Of a DNA stretch of 64,000 nt, positions 19,060 to 28,425 are shown piece after piece. Within the stretch, counting starts at the first letter, position 1; each line of letters begins with the position of its first letter. Position numbers and translations under genes: made by a program. The notes under the pieces are model-generated. The model did not search any database and was not told the DNA's origin. It saw nothing but the letters and a program-made list of their open reading frames with translations. Source of the stretch: Pycnococcus provasolii (Eukaryota; Chlorophyta; Pseudoscourfieldiophyceae; Pseudoscourfieldiales; Pycnococcaceae); assembly GCA_938743325.2 (NCBI GenBank), contig OW568862.1, positions 123,501 through 187,500 on the forward strand, read 5' to 3'.

Positions 19060-20493
19060 TTAAACCACGGTCAGCGAAACAGCCTCCTCGCGATCGGGAA
19101 TCATCGCCGCGAACATGTCCATCGCCGCAACAAGGTCCATGGGCAAGGGGGCCACCGCGCGTCCGCCGAACCCCTTGAGATTCGGCTCGTGCTGCTCGCG
19201 CAGGCGCTTCCGAGAGATCGCGCCTCTCCAGTACGCTTGGATCAGCAATGCGGACGTCTCCTCCTTGCTTCGCTTGATGGTCGTGCGGCTCGCCTTGCCG
19301 CGGAACACCGCCTGGATTTTCGTCGCGGCATCGTCGAGAGGTCGCGAAATGCTCTTCGCGACTCCCTTTCTCGCTCGGTATCCCCGGAAATTTCTCTGAA
19401 TGGCGGTGGCGGCTAGGTACTCGACGAGCTTCTTGTTCGCAGCCCTGACCATGTTCCCGCGGCAGCAAGCCTGCATGCGCACGACCGCGAGTAGCCGGAG
19501 CTTCGCCCTGATGAGCTCGCTTGGGTGCTGGTAGCACGTCTCCGACGTCGTGAAGTCGTAGTAGTAGTGCTTGCCCGTCTTCGGGTCCGTGAACTCCATC
19601 CAAGGCAGTGGCACAAAGCTTTCGTCGAACAGGTCGTAGTCGCTGAGTTTGTAGTTCCTATCCTCCTTCGTTCGCTTCAGCAGCTCGACGCGTCTTTGCC
19701 TGACGAGCTCGAGGAAGTAGCCGTCGAGGGGGTGGTGCTCCGACGTCTTTTTCGTCAGCTTGTTGTAGAAGTACACCTCCCCGTCGTCGTCTTCGTACTC
19801 CTCCCACTCTGGCGGAAGCGGGGCGTTCACCGCCGCCTTGGCAACGTCCATGAGTTCCACCTCGTCTCGCGCTTGAATTCCAAAGTACTTGGCCATTTCG
19901 CGCACTTCCTCTGGCGTTGGCGGACTGTCCTTCGCCTTTTGTTCGAGGTGCACGTCACCCTCCTTTCTCATGAACACGACGCCTCGGTAGTACTCCTCGA
20001 GCGGGTGTGCCCACTGCGTCGTCCCGCTTTCCGCGTGGTGGTAGTACGCGCGTGCTTCGTCGTCGTAGAACTCCTCCCATCCTTGCGGCAACGCCACCTT
20101 GAGAAACTCCTCCGCGACGCCGAGCAGGTCCGCGTCGAAGACGAGGTCAATGTTCAGGCGTCGTGCGGCGGCCGCGACGTCTCTTCCCGACGGCCCCGGC
20201 CGCGACGGCGACGTTCCTGGCGCCTCCACCTCCTCGCCTTGGTTTGTGAACCGCACTCCTCCTCCACCTCCTGCTGCTGCCGCGGAGGAGTCTGCTTGCA
20301 GCGGCGGTGCTTCTATTTGCAGGAGGGGTCCACCGGGGGCAGCGGCAGAGAGCGGCGTGCCGTGGCCTTGCATGTTCGACGGCACGTACGCCTTGGCGGC
20401 GTCCATGGTTTTGTAGCTTGAGGAGAGCACGCGACGGCTATTCGGACCCCCCGGGGGTTGCTGCGCGGGCATGGCGGAGAGCAGCGTCGCCAT
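19060..20493 (-). CDS. Triple-WW, multi-IQ protein (CEP164-like WW region)
   Basis: The product is 477 residues from ATG at 20493 (the next Met is at 20472). A low-complexity N-terminus (1-100) is followed by three WW-type modules at about 135-165 (LPQGWEEFYDD...YYHH...TQWAHP), 226-256 (LPPEWEEYEDDDGEVYFYN) and 295-324. Only the first keeps both tryptophans; in the second and third the second Trp is His or Tyr. Four IQ-like helices follow at about 338-350, 363-376, 391-404 and 416-430 (AIQRNFRGYRARKG, KIQAVFRGKASR), predicted to bind calmodulin. The residues after each WW (HPLEEYYRG, HPLDGYF) resemble the WW region of centriolar CEP164 and related ciliary proteins. A centrosome/cilium role is inference; it is shorter than CEP164. 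Confidence 0.85.
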   Translation of the reverse strand: MATLLSAMPAQQPPGGPNSRRVLSSSYKTMDAAKAYVPSNMQGHGTPLSAAAPGGPLLQIEAPPLQADSSAAAAGGGGGVRFTNQGEEVEAPGTSPSRPGPSGRDVAAAARRLNIDLVFDADLLGVAEEFLKVALPQGWEEFYDDEARAYYHHAESGTTQWAHPLEEYYRGVVFMRKEGDVHLEQKAKDSPPTPEEVREMAKYFGIQARDEVELMDVAKAAVNAPLPPEWEEYEDDDGEVYFYNKLTKKTSEHHPLDGYFLELVRQRRVELLKRTKEDRNYKLSDYDLFDESFVPLPWMEFTDPKTGKHYYYDFTTSETCYQHPSELIRAKLRLLAVVRMQACCRGNMVRAANKKLVEYLAATAIQRNFRGYRARKGVAKSISRPLDDAATKIQAVFRGKASRTTIKRSKEETSALLIQAYWRGAISRKRLREQHEPNLKGFGGRAVAPLPMDLVAAMDMFAAMIPDREEAVSLTVV

Positions 20494-21731
20494 AGCGAGG
20501 TGGACGGGAAAGACGGGGGGGCGGGGGAGGGAGACTGGGAGACTCGGAGGGGCAACGAACGTTCGTTGTGGGACTCGCTGTGGGGGTCGCGGCTTTGCCG
20601 TATGTATGGGAAGAACTATGTATGGGATTGCCGGTCGGGGGGCGAGAGGGCCCCCTTTAGCAGCCTAGGGACTAGCCTTGAGCGTTCCTTCCATTCCCCT
20701 CGTGGTCGGTCGGCCGATTTGGTCGGGCATCTCCACTCCCACCGCCACACCGCCTTCCTAGTTCTCTATCGTAGGTAGGACTTATTACGAGTGAGTGGAG
20801 TGGGCAGTCACTCCACCTACTATGAGTAGGGGTCCCACAGGCAGACAGGGGTGGTCAGTCAGGGAGGTTGTTGGCTGAGGGGGGGGGGGGGGGGGGGGGG
20901 TGTTCCCACTCCCTATTCTATTCCCAGTATTATCAGATGTCAGAGGGGACTTCCCAGTCACACCGTTCAGCCGTGTCGTTTGGAGTTTGGCTTTCAGGCC
21001 TTCAGCAACGGAAACGAAAGCTTTGCCCTATTGGCTATTCCAAGCTCCTTCGGCTGATGCGGATTGCGGAAAGGCCTTGGATGAAAGGACCTTACTGTAG
21101 ACTAGGGTTGTGTGAGCTCACGAAACACCGTTGTCTAAAGCTTAAATTTCCTAGACCAAGAGTTAAGGTTATGATATGGTTCAGAATATTATAGCTCATG
21201 CATGACTCAAGAGGCGTGAGCTGCGCATAGGGGTAGACCGATTCTATTGATTCCAATTCACAGGGGGGTCCCAAGCAGAGGACCAGAAGAAGCGAGCAAA
21301 GAAGAAGAAGCGTCTTTCTTCTTCCCCCAGACACCCAGATGCACATGCCAGAGCAGAATGCCAAAAAGCCCCGGGCCCCCTCAGCAACACCTGGAGGAAG
21401 GGGGGTGGGGATACCGGTTCCCACCCCAAGCCCAACCAACCCCCCTTCCCGAAACCTAGGTTTCGGGGAATGTGGTTCTAAAGAACAACTTTTCTTCCTA
21501 CCACTCTACCAGGCGGCCGAAGCTGTAAACTGAACCACCGAAGCTGAAACCTGACAGGGCCACACCGATCCATCCGATCGCAGGAAACTAAACCCCGTGA
21601 AAAAAGAACACGGGGGATACCGGTGGCACTTTGCTGGGGGGCCTTTCCTCCCCTGGGGTTCCTCCCCCCCAGTCCCAGTCCCTCCTCCCCCCCCGGGCCC
21701 CCTCCAGGTCCAGGTTCCAAAGAAAGCATCC
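20494..21731. other. Divergent intergenic region with a G22 tract
   Basis: This is the shared upstream region of the minus-strand WW/IQ gene and the plus-strand MORN gene. It contains an uninterrupted run of 22 G at 20879-20900 and a 20-bp perfect palindrome centred on CCTAGG at 21448-21467. An open frame extends upstream of the MORN ATG to 21597 but has no ATG. I see no RNA gene. Confidence 0.6.
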
Positions 21732-24700
21732 ATGGTGCCGATGCCCGGGTCCATGGACAATGGCCCTCCACCCCCCTCGCAGCAGCAGGTACCTGTATCT
21801 ATGCCGCCCATGAACATGAACATGAACGGATACGTACCTGGTCATACCTTTGGTGGTGTACCTGGTCCTGTCCCTGAGGGTTCGGGGTCGCCGGACTCGG
21901 GGGCAGGTGCAGGTGCACTAGCATCAGGCGCTGGTTCATCTGGCGGCGAGTTCTCATCATCGGCACCTCACCTTCCTGCGGCAGATACCTATAACTCACA
22001 GCCAGGTGCAGCAGCAGTTGGAGTGGCGCACACCCAACCACCAGTTAGCAGAGGAGGAGGAGGAGGAGGAGCAGCAGCAGCAGCAGCAGCAGCAAAACAC
22101 GCGATGCCGCACCATAGCAGCAGCAGCCAACACTTTGCTTCAGGGTCGGCAGCAGCAACAGCACCGCCACCGCCACCGCCTGCTGGAGCAGCAGCAGCAG
22201 CAGCAGCAGCGCAGCCTACGCAGGCACACCAAGCGGCAACACAAAGAGGCAACGAAAGCACGCGAAAAAGAGCGGCGAACGACTCGGCTTCAGGAGGAAG
22301 CAGGGCAGGATCAGAAGCATCGGCACCCGCACCAACGCGAAATAGCGACGGGGGCAGCATACCGCAAGGACGAGCGGGACCGCTGCGAGACGACGGGCCC
22401 GCTCCTGTCGGCGACGTCTCCTCCGCGACAGCGACCAAACCGCCGCCGCCGCAGAACAACGTAGACCCGCCAAACTGCAACAACTCCACCACGGCAGGTA
22501 ACAAGGGCGACGCGGCGTCGCACGGCGCGTCACTCGCGCCGCCAACGCCGGCAGCCCCGGCAGTGCTAAGCTCAACCGAAGGATGGACGACGCTCGAGGA
22601 TGGCTCAAGGTACAAGGGCCAAATAGGCGGAGACGGAAAGCGAGAGGGCCACGGCGAGTGCGTCTGGCCAAACGGCGACCGGTATCAGGGCGAGTTTAGC
22701 GGAGACGTTCGAGAGGGACAAGGGTCGTACGTGTGGACGAACGGAAACCAGTACCGAGGCAGCTGGTCGCGCGGCGAGCGAGATGGCAAGGGCGTCATGG
22801 TGTGGCTGAACGGAGACATCTACACAGGATCGTGGAGGCAGGGAAAGCGACACGGCCAGGGCGTCTGCAAGTACGCGAAGGGCACCGTGAGGCTGCACAG
22901 CGGCGACTGGGCGGACGATCGCCCGCACGGCGAGGTGGAAGTCGTTGACCGCGACGGCAGCCGCTACAAGGGTGGCTGGGCAGCCGGAAAGAAGGAAGGA
23001 TTCGGGCGCCAGCAGCTCGCCAGCGGCGAGGTGTACGAAGGCGGCTGGAAGGGTGGCTGGCGAGACGGACACGGCACGTGCATATGGCCCAACGGAGACC
23101 GCTACGAAGGCGAGTGGAAGGAAGGACGCAAGGACGGCTTTGGAAGACTCGTCTGGGCTGCCGGCGACGTGTACGACGGACGGTGGCAGAGCGGTCTCAA
23201 GGAGGGACGCGGGCGCCTAACCTGGCCCAACGGCGACACGTACGACGGCGAGTGGCGTGCCGACAAGCGAGAAGGATGGGGCACGTACACGTACGCCTTC
23301 GAGGGCGACGTGTGGGAGGGCGAGTGGAAGGCAAATCGCCGACACGGATCTGGCACGCTTACCAAGGCGGACGGGCGAGTCATTCGTGGCGCCTGGGAGC
23401 GAGATCGGCGCGTCAGCCGAGACTCGTCGACACGAAGCCGCCTTGCCGCTCGTCTCGCTCGCACCAATGCAAGCGAGGGTGGCAAGGATGCCTCCGCCGC
23501 CGCCGCCGCCGTCGATGGCGATCCGCCAGCACTACCAGCCTCCTCAGCACCAGCTTTCACATCCGCCGCTGTCGCAAACGGGGGAACGCCGCGTCGACGC
23601 GGCGGTCCCGGAGCCGGCGCGGCGGGCGACGCCCTCGACAACGGCGACGCACCACCCATGTCCGCTCCCGCGTCCGCTCCAAACGACGACGACGACGACG
23701 AGATTGGAGATCCCGTGGTGGCGGCGGCGCCGCCGCCGCCGTTAGCTGACGATGCACCCTCTGGATCGCGGCCAGGTAGCGCGGGATCCGCCGGCGCAGG
23801 CGGCGGATCGTCCGCCCGAGGCAAGGATCGTGCGGATGCAGATGCCGTGGCGGCCGCCCTGCTCGAGGAGGAGGAAGCTGCGGAGAAGAAGCGAGTGGCA
23901 GAGGCTGAGGAACGCAAGAAGGCGGAGGCGGAGCGCAAGAAGAAGCGCGAGCGCGAGAAGTGGGAGTCCAAAAAGGCGAAGGAACGCGAGGCAAAGGAGC
24001 GCGAGCTTGCTCTGAAGCGCGAGGCTGAGGAAAAGGCTCGCAGAGAAGAGGAGCGGCAACGCAAGCGCAAGGAGGAGGAGCGCCTTCGTCGCGCTGCCGA
24101 GGAGAAGCAGCGCCGCGACGATGCCGAACGCCGGCGCAAGGAGCAGGTTGAGGCTGAAAAGGCACGGAAGGAGACGGAGAAGAGGGTAAAGGCTGAGGAG
24201 GAGGAGCGGAAGCGCGTTGCACGCAAGGAGCGTCGCGATCCTGCGACTGCTGCAAGTCCCGCGGCAGCTTCCCCAACCTCAGATGCTGTGGCGATGCCGG
24301 CGAGCGTTGACGCACCCAACAGCAAGGGTGCTGCATCGTCGGCACAGCCAAGGCATGCCCCGGCCCCTGCACCACCGGCAGCCCCCTCCACCACCACCTC
24401 CTCTTCACCGTCAGCAGCGGCGGCTGCAGCGACGGCGGCTGCGTCAGTTGCGGCGCCCGCGCCGTTGCCGGCAGAGGCTGCCGCGGCGAGCAGCGCACCA
24501 CCCCGCGCACCCGAGCCGAAGCATCAGCAGTTGCCGGCAACGGCAGCAGCATCCGCGGCAGCTCCTTCCCCCCCTGCACCCTCCAGCAGCCAGCAAACGG
24601 TGGCTCCAGGCGTCTTAGCGGACTCAGCACCGGCTGGTCCAGCCTCTGGTGCGGCTGCAGGCGCAGCAGCAGCAGCAGCAGCTGGGGGCGCGCAGGCGGC

Positions 24701-25355
24701 ACCAGGTGTTGGCGGAGGCGGCATCTGGGGCTGGGGCTGGGGAGGTGGTGGCGGCGGCGATGACATGTTTGGTCGCGGTGCCATTCGGTCGTCATTTGGC
24801 CCGTCAACCGCCGGCTTGTACGATGCCTTTGGCGGAAGCGTGCCATCTAGCCATGCAACATCCATGGGCAGCGCAGGCGTGTTCTCGCCACACGGCGGCG
24901 ACGCGAACCGAAGCGCGGGCCCCGCAGCTGCCGCTTCCCCATCCGCAGATGCCGAGCCACCATCCCAGCTGCTGCAGGGACTTTCGCTCGACTTTCTCGA
25001 CGACATGACCGGAGGTGGCAGTCCCGCGGACAATGGAAATCTCGGTGCTGGCTATGGCGCGCCGTCGGCGCCAGTCTCGTCTCTCGGTGCATTCGGCGCG
25101 CCGCCGATGGCACACCACGCCGCCGCCTTGTTCGACGCGCCTGGTGCTCCCAAGGCTTCGACAGCGGCGAGCGGCGGCGCAGGCGCCTCGGGCACGAACG
25201 GCTGGCGAGGCACAGGAGCTGACCTAGGCACGTTCCTGCCGTCCGGTGGCTCAGGCTACGCAGAGGCACCAGGCGTCGTCGACGACGCGGTGCCTCCAGG
25301 CGGTCGTTCCGCCGCGCCGCCTGGCTCGTACGCGTCTCGTCTGAAGCGTGGCTGA
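21732..25355 (+). CDS. MORN-repeat protein with charged coiled coil and Ala/Pro-rich tail
   Basis: The product is about 1,207 residues from ATG at 21732. Residues 1-280 are Pro/Ala/Gln/Gly-rich low complexity. Residues 282-560 contain about a dozen MORN repeats of the form W-NGD-Y-GEW-xG-x-G-G (e.g. WPNGDRYEGEWKEGRKDGFG), which in known proteins bind membrane lipids or act as scaffolds. Residues 710-835 are a highly charged Glu/Lys/Arg single helix or coiled coil. The rest is an Ala/Pro/Ser/Gly-rich tail. No kinase, SET or other enzymatic domain follows the MORN array, so it is not a PIP5-kinase or SET7-type protein. A cortical scaffold is the best guess. Confidence 0.88.
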   Translation: MVPMPGSMDNGPPPPSQQQVPVSMPPMNMNMNGYVPGHTFGGVPGPVPEGSGSPDSGAGAGALASGAGSSGGEFSSSAPHLPAADTYNSQPGAAAVGVAHTQPPVSRGGGGGGAAAAAAAAKHAMPHHSSSSQHFASGSAAATAPPPPPPAGAAAAAAAAQPTQAHQAATQRGNESTRKRAANDSASGGSRAGSEASAPAPTRNSDGGSIPQGRAGPLRDDGPAPVGDVSSATATKPPPPQNNVDPPNCNNSTTAGNKGDAASHGASLAPPTPAAPAVLSSTEGWTTLEDGSRYKGQIGGDGKREGHGECVWPNGDRYQGEFSGDVREGQGSYVWTNGNQYRGSWSRGERDGKGVMVWLNGDIYTGSWRQGKRHGQGVCKYAKGTVRLHSGDWADDRPHGEVEVVDRDGSRYKGGWAAGKKEGFGRQQLASGEVYEGGWKGGWRDGHGTCIWPNGDRYEGEWKEGRKDGFGRLVWAAGDVYDGRWQSGLKEGRGRLTWPNGDTYDGEWRADKREGWGTYTYAFEGDVWEGEWKANRRHGSGTLTKADGRVIRGAWERDRRVSRDSSTRSRLAARLARTNASEGGKDASAAAAAVDGDPPALPASSAPAFTSAAVANGGTPRRRGGPGAGAAGDALDNGDAPPMSAPASAPNDDDDDEIGDPVVAAAPPPPLADDAPSGSRPGSAGSAGAGGGSSARGKDRADADAVAAALLEEEEAAEKKRVAEAEERKKAEAERKKKREREKWESKKAKEREAKERELALKREAEEKARREEERQRKRKEEERLRRAAEEKQRRDDAERRRKEQVEAEKARKETEKRVKAEEEERKRVARKERRDPATAASPAAASPTSDAVAMPASVDAPNSKGAASSAQPRHAPAPAPPAAPSTTTSSSPSAAAAAATAAASVAAPAPLPAEAAAASSAPPRAPEPKHQQLPATAAASAAAPSPPAPSSSQQTVAPGVLADSAPAGPASGAAAGAAAAAAAGGAQAAPGVGGGGIWGWGWGGGGGGDDMFGRGAIRSSFGPSTAGLYDAFGGSVPSSHATSMGSAGVFSPHGGDANRSAGPAAAASPSADAEPPSQLLQGLSLDFLDDMTGGGSPADNGNLGAGYGAPSAPVSSLGAFGAPPMAHHAAALFDAPGAPKASTAASGGAGASGTNGWRGTGADLGTFLPSGGSGYAEAPGVVDDAVPPGGRSAAPPGSYASRLKRG

Positions 25356-25769
25356 TTGAGATTTCCCACACAGCCTTCCTCCTTCCTCTGCTAGAGCTTG
25401 CTTTGGTGCTATGATGCTTACTTGTTTTCCTTTTTCGCGAACAGGGGCGCGATATCGTCTGTTCCTCTCTCTTCGCTCTTCTTGTGTTGACGTGCAGGAG
25501 AGCGGTGTGTACGGTGGTGGGTGGGTGAAATACAACAAGAGACTGATAAGAAAACTGAAAGGTGTTGTAACGAACCGCCGCACCGCCCTCCTGGGTGGTT
25601 TTGTCAACTGGTCTATTAAAAAATGGTCTAAGAAAGGCCGCCGCCGTACTTACCGTAGGACTATCCCACGACAGGTAGGTGGTATTTGGCCGGCGGGAAA
25701 TCACCCCAACAAGTCCCAACCGGTCGCCGGGCCGGGGATAGTAGTCGAAGATACCTTTTCCCATCCGTC
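25356..25769. other. Intergenic region between MORN and sialyltransferase-like genes
   Basis: Co-directional spacer of 414 bp: 3' UTR of the MORN gene, then the promoter of the next gene. Short frames crossing it are non-ATG extensions. No structured element is recognised. Confidence 0.6.
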
Positions 25770-27443
25770 ATGATGCGGCCCGCGCCGGCATACGCGTCAC
25801 CGTCGTTAGGCTCGCTCGCGCGGCGCCTGCTTCTGCTCGCAGGCGTCGCCGTACAGCTGACCGTGCTCCTGCGACTCGTCTATGTCGACTACTTCGGCTC
25901 CTCAGCGGTGGTTCTCACGACACAGGAGCAGGAGGTGGGCGCGGCGGCCCGTTCGCGTGCGGACGAGTCGGTTTGGGCCGCCGCGGCGTCGGCGGCGGCG
26001 GAAGAGTCAGAAGAGTTCGGAGAACACGATGATGGCGGCGGCTTGCAAAGCGAGCCTGACACCGGCTATACCACGTCACAACGCACGCCGACGGCAACCG
26101 CCACCGCCGCCGTGTCCCAAGCTCGCGCGGTCAGCTTTGAGACGCACCCGCTGTGCCCGCGTGCACGATCACTGCCGGCACTGCCAAAAGCCGAGCATAG
26201 AAGAGCTGCCGCTATGCAGGGGCACGTCCGCCGACGACTAAGGCGCAGGCTGATGCAGGCGATGGGAGAGTCGAAAGATCACATCAACAAGCTAGGCAAG
26301 AAGGAGCGCCTGGAGGCGAAGAGGCTGATCGCGCTCGAGGACGAGAAGTCATCCGTGAGCTGGCGCACGCAGTGGTGTGCGGCAGAGAAGGCGGCGTCTA
26401 AGGCAAGTCCAGTGCCGCCGGCCGCAGCCAAGGAGATCAGAGGCTGCCTGCGAGCAGGTGGCGACGCGTGCGACGCGCCAGGTGCTCGGCAGGCTATATC
26501 ACGACTCGCGAGCGTGGTCGGTATTCGCCAGCACGCGCGCGGCGCTGGTGGCAACTTCCCCTGCATATTTGCTAACCGCGCACTATGTCCTGTGAATCGC
26601 ACGGTGCGTGCCAAGGAGACGGGCGTCAGCTACGAGAGCGTGGCATTCGACCTGCCTCTTCCGGACACGGACGCCGACGATTTGTTCGACACGTGCGCTG
26701 TCGTCGGCAACGGCGCACGCACGGAGTCTGTCGCCGATGCCGCGCGCCTGATTGACGCGCATGATGCCGTGATTCGCATGAACGACATGATGCGATTTGG
26801 ATGTGGTGGTGCCGGTGCGGCGTCGGATGGCGTGAAGCTATGCGGCCAAGGCGAGCGTAGCTGGGCGAATGCCACGGCAAGCCAGCGGCGACGAGGAGGA
26901 GGAGGCGACGGAAGTGTGGACACCCTCGCATCCGTGTGGGGAACGAAGACGACATTTCGCATGTTGAATAAAAAGCACGCCGAGAAGCTCGTTAAGCTAG
27001 GTGTGAGCGCGCGTGCGGCTGGCCACGCCGCGTACACGCCGTCGGCTGGCGAGAGTCTCGTCTTCTGGAATCACGCGACGGTGAAGCTTCTTCCCGAGCT
27101 TGGCCACGAGTTTGCGTCAACGCGCCTGTATTTGCTTTCCGCGGATGCTCTCGACTGGATGGTATCGAGCTACGCGAGCCTTCGCACGGATGCTCACCGC
27201 CTCGGTCTCGGGCCACCGAGCTGCTATGTGACGCTGTCCACTGGCATGCACGCCGTTCTCTTTGCGGCGCAGATGTGTCGTCGCATTCACCTGTACGGCT
27301 TCAGCTTGACAGAGTCTGAGGTGTACGATCGCGTTCATCTGCGCGATGTGGCTGAGACGCCGTCGATCGCACACGACTGGTGGTTCGATGCGCTCACCTT
27401 GAGGGTCTTGCATGCCGCCGGAGTCGTAAGTCTGTGCTCTTAA
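25770..27443 (+). CDS. GT29 sialyltransferase-like type II membrane protein
   Basis: The product is about 557 residues from ATG at 25770. A short basic N-terminus is followed by one membrane helix (about 16-38), then a 270-residue stem, then a GT29-type catalytic region. Sialylmotif L is at about 308-342 (DTCAVVGNGARTES...LIDAHDAVIRMN), including its conserved Cys and Arg-Met-Asn end. Sialylmotif S is at about 485-511 (LSTGMHAVLFAAQMC...LYGF). A late His (about 535) sits where motif III/VS is expected. The known family transfers CMP-sialic acid to glycans in the Golgi. Many algae and plants carry such proteins without clear sialic acid, and their donor (sialic acid or KDO/DHA-type sugar) is uncertain, so the acceptor and donor here are unknown. 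Confidence 0.85.
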   Translation: MMRPAPAYASPSLGSLARRLLLLAGVAVQLTVLLRLVYVDYFGSSAVVLTTQEQEVGAAARSRADESVWAAAASAAAEESEEFGEHDDGGGLQSEPDTGYTTSQRTPTATATAAVSQARAVSFETHPLCPRARSLPALPKAEHRRAAAMQGHVRRRLRRRLMQAMGESKDHINKLGKKERLEAKRLIALEDEKSSVSWRTQWCAAEKAASKASPVPPAAAKEIRGCLRAGGDACDAPGARQAISRLASVVGIRQHARGAGGNFPCIFANRALCPVNRTVRAKETGVSYESVAFDLPLPDTDADDLFDTCAVVGNGARTESVADAARLIDAHDAVIRMNDMMRFGCGGAGAASDGVKLCGQGERSWANATASQRRRGGGGDGSVDTLASVWGTKTTFRMLNKKHAEKLVKLGVSARAAGHAAYTPSAGESLVFWNHATVKLLPELGHEFASTRLYLLSADALDWMVSSYASLRTDAHRLGLGPPSCYVTLSTGMHAVLFAAQMCRRIHLYGFSLTESEVYDRVHLRDVAETPSIAHDWWFDALTLRVLHAAGVVSLCS

Positions 27444-27508
27444 ATAGCAATGCTTGTGTAACACTATTGAAACAAAGAAAGTGAAGTGCACTTCAATATC
27501 ACACTTCA

Positions 27509-28141
27509 TTACTGAACGAGGGATCTCAGCTCCATGCGTACAGTCTCGTACGAACGGCGCAACAAGTCGCGCGTCTTCTCGAACCTCGCGTCGAGTGCAC
27601 GCGCGCTATTCCGTCGCATCCAAAGTTCAAGCAAGATAAGCGCAAGCATACCCTGCGCGTTGTCAAACCAGGCATCTGCGTTGGTTAATTTCGACGCTAG
27701 ATACGCGCATGCCGTCGCTACCTCCTGCCGCAAGAAGTTGACGTCGTCAAGTAAACGCTGCTGGTAATCCGTGGCCCACATGTACAGATTATTACATTTG
27801 ACGATTTGTTCAACGATGCATGGGTCGAGGTTTACCTCCTGCATCTCACGTGCAAGTGGCGAGATTATGCTTGTTGACATATACGTCTCAGGTGTGACCG
27901 GAGTCGGCGGCGGTCTCACGCTTGACGTTGTCGCGACCGTTGGTTGACGATTGTTGTGGGTCGGAGGTTTGGGAGAGGATGACGATGCCTGCGCCGCCTT
28001 CGCCTTTTGCTCCTGCGCCTTGAGTTGACTGTACTCTCTCGAGTAGCACCGATGGCACAGCTTGCGCACCCGGTCGCGCTTCGACCTCGCCGCGGCCGGC
28101 CGCTCGGCGCACTCTTCGCAGAGCTGCTTGATTGGCGCCAT
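27509..28141 (-). CDS. Small protein with N-terminal CxxC zinc-ribbon-like motif
   Basis: The product is 210 residues from ATG at 28141. It begins MAPIKQLCEECAERPAAARS and a second pair, LCHRCYSREY, follows within 25 residues, so two CxxC pairs about 20 residues apart could bind one zinc. Then come a Ser/Pro/Thr-rich linker (about 50-90) and an all-helical C-terminal half (about 100-210) with heptad-like leucines. The stop lies 65 bp from the stop of the convergent sialyltransferase-like gene, so the 3' UTRs probably overlap. No family is recognised; a nucleic-acid or protein-binding adaptor is only a guess. Confidence 0.7.
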   Translation of the reverse strand: MAPIKQLCEECAERPAAARSKRDRVRKLCHRCYSREYSQLKAQEQKAKAAQASSSSPKPPTHNNRQPTVATTSSVRPPPTPVTPETYMSTSIISPLAREMQEVNLDPCIVEQIVKCNNLYMWATDYQQRLLDDVNFLRQEVATACAYLASKLTNADAWFDNAQGMLALILLELWMRRNSARALDARFEKTRDLLRRSYETVRMELRSLVQ

Positions 28142-28425
28142 CGGCCCGCCGGCGGACTGCACCGGAGCGACCGGCGCGCTTGGAAGGTGCGCTTGGACGT
28201 GAAAGCTTAAAACCCCAACCGTTCAATGCCTCGCTGGGGTGGATCCCAAACTTCACGGACCAAAGTCAAAGTCGTGGGACTGCCCAAAGATTAAGGCACC
28301 CGCATGTGCGTGCGTGTGTGTACACGTGTAGGCTGTGCGCGACTATACATAATTATAGTCTACAGTATCTTAAGTACTCTACTCCGTTACAAATAATTAC
28401 AGTGTTGGTGTTTTCTTTTGCTTTG

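Noticed and set aside
19525-20421. 298-codon plus frame opposite the WW/IQ gene
   Set aside because: No ATG-supported domain; Val/Leu/Arg-rich shadow of a conserved WW/IQ coding region.
23102-24846. Two minus frames of about 430 codons opposite the MORN gene
   Set aside because: Ser/Arg/Ala-rich antisense of the coiled-coil and low-complexity part; the plus strand encodes clear MORN repeats.
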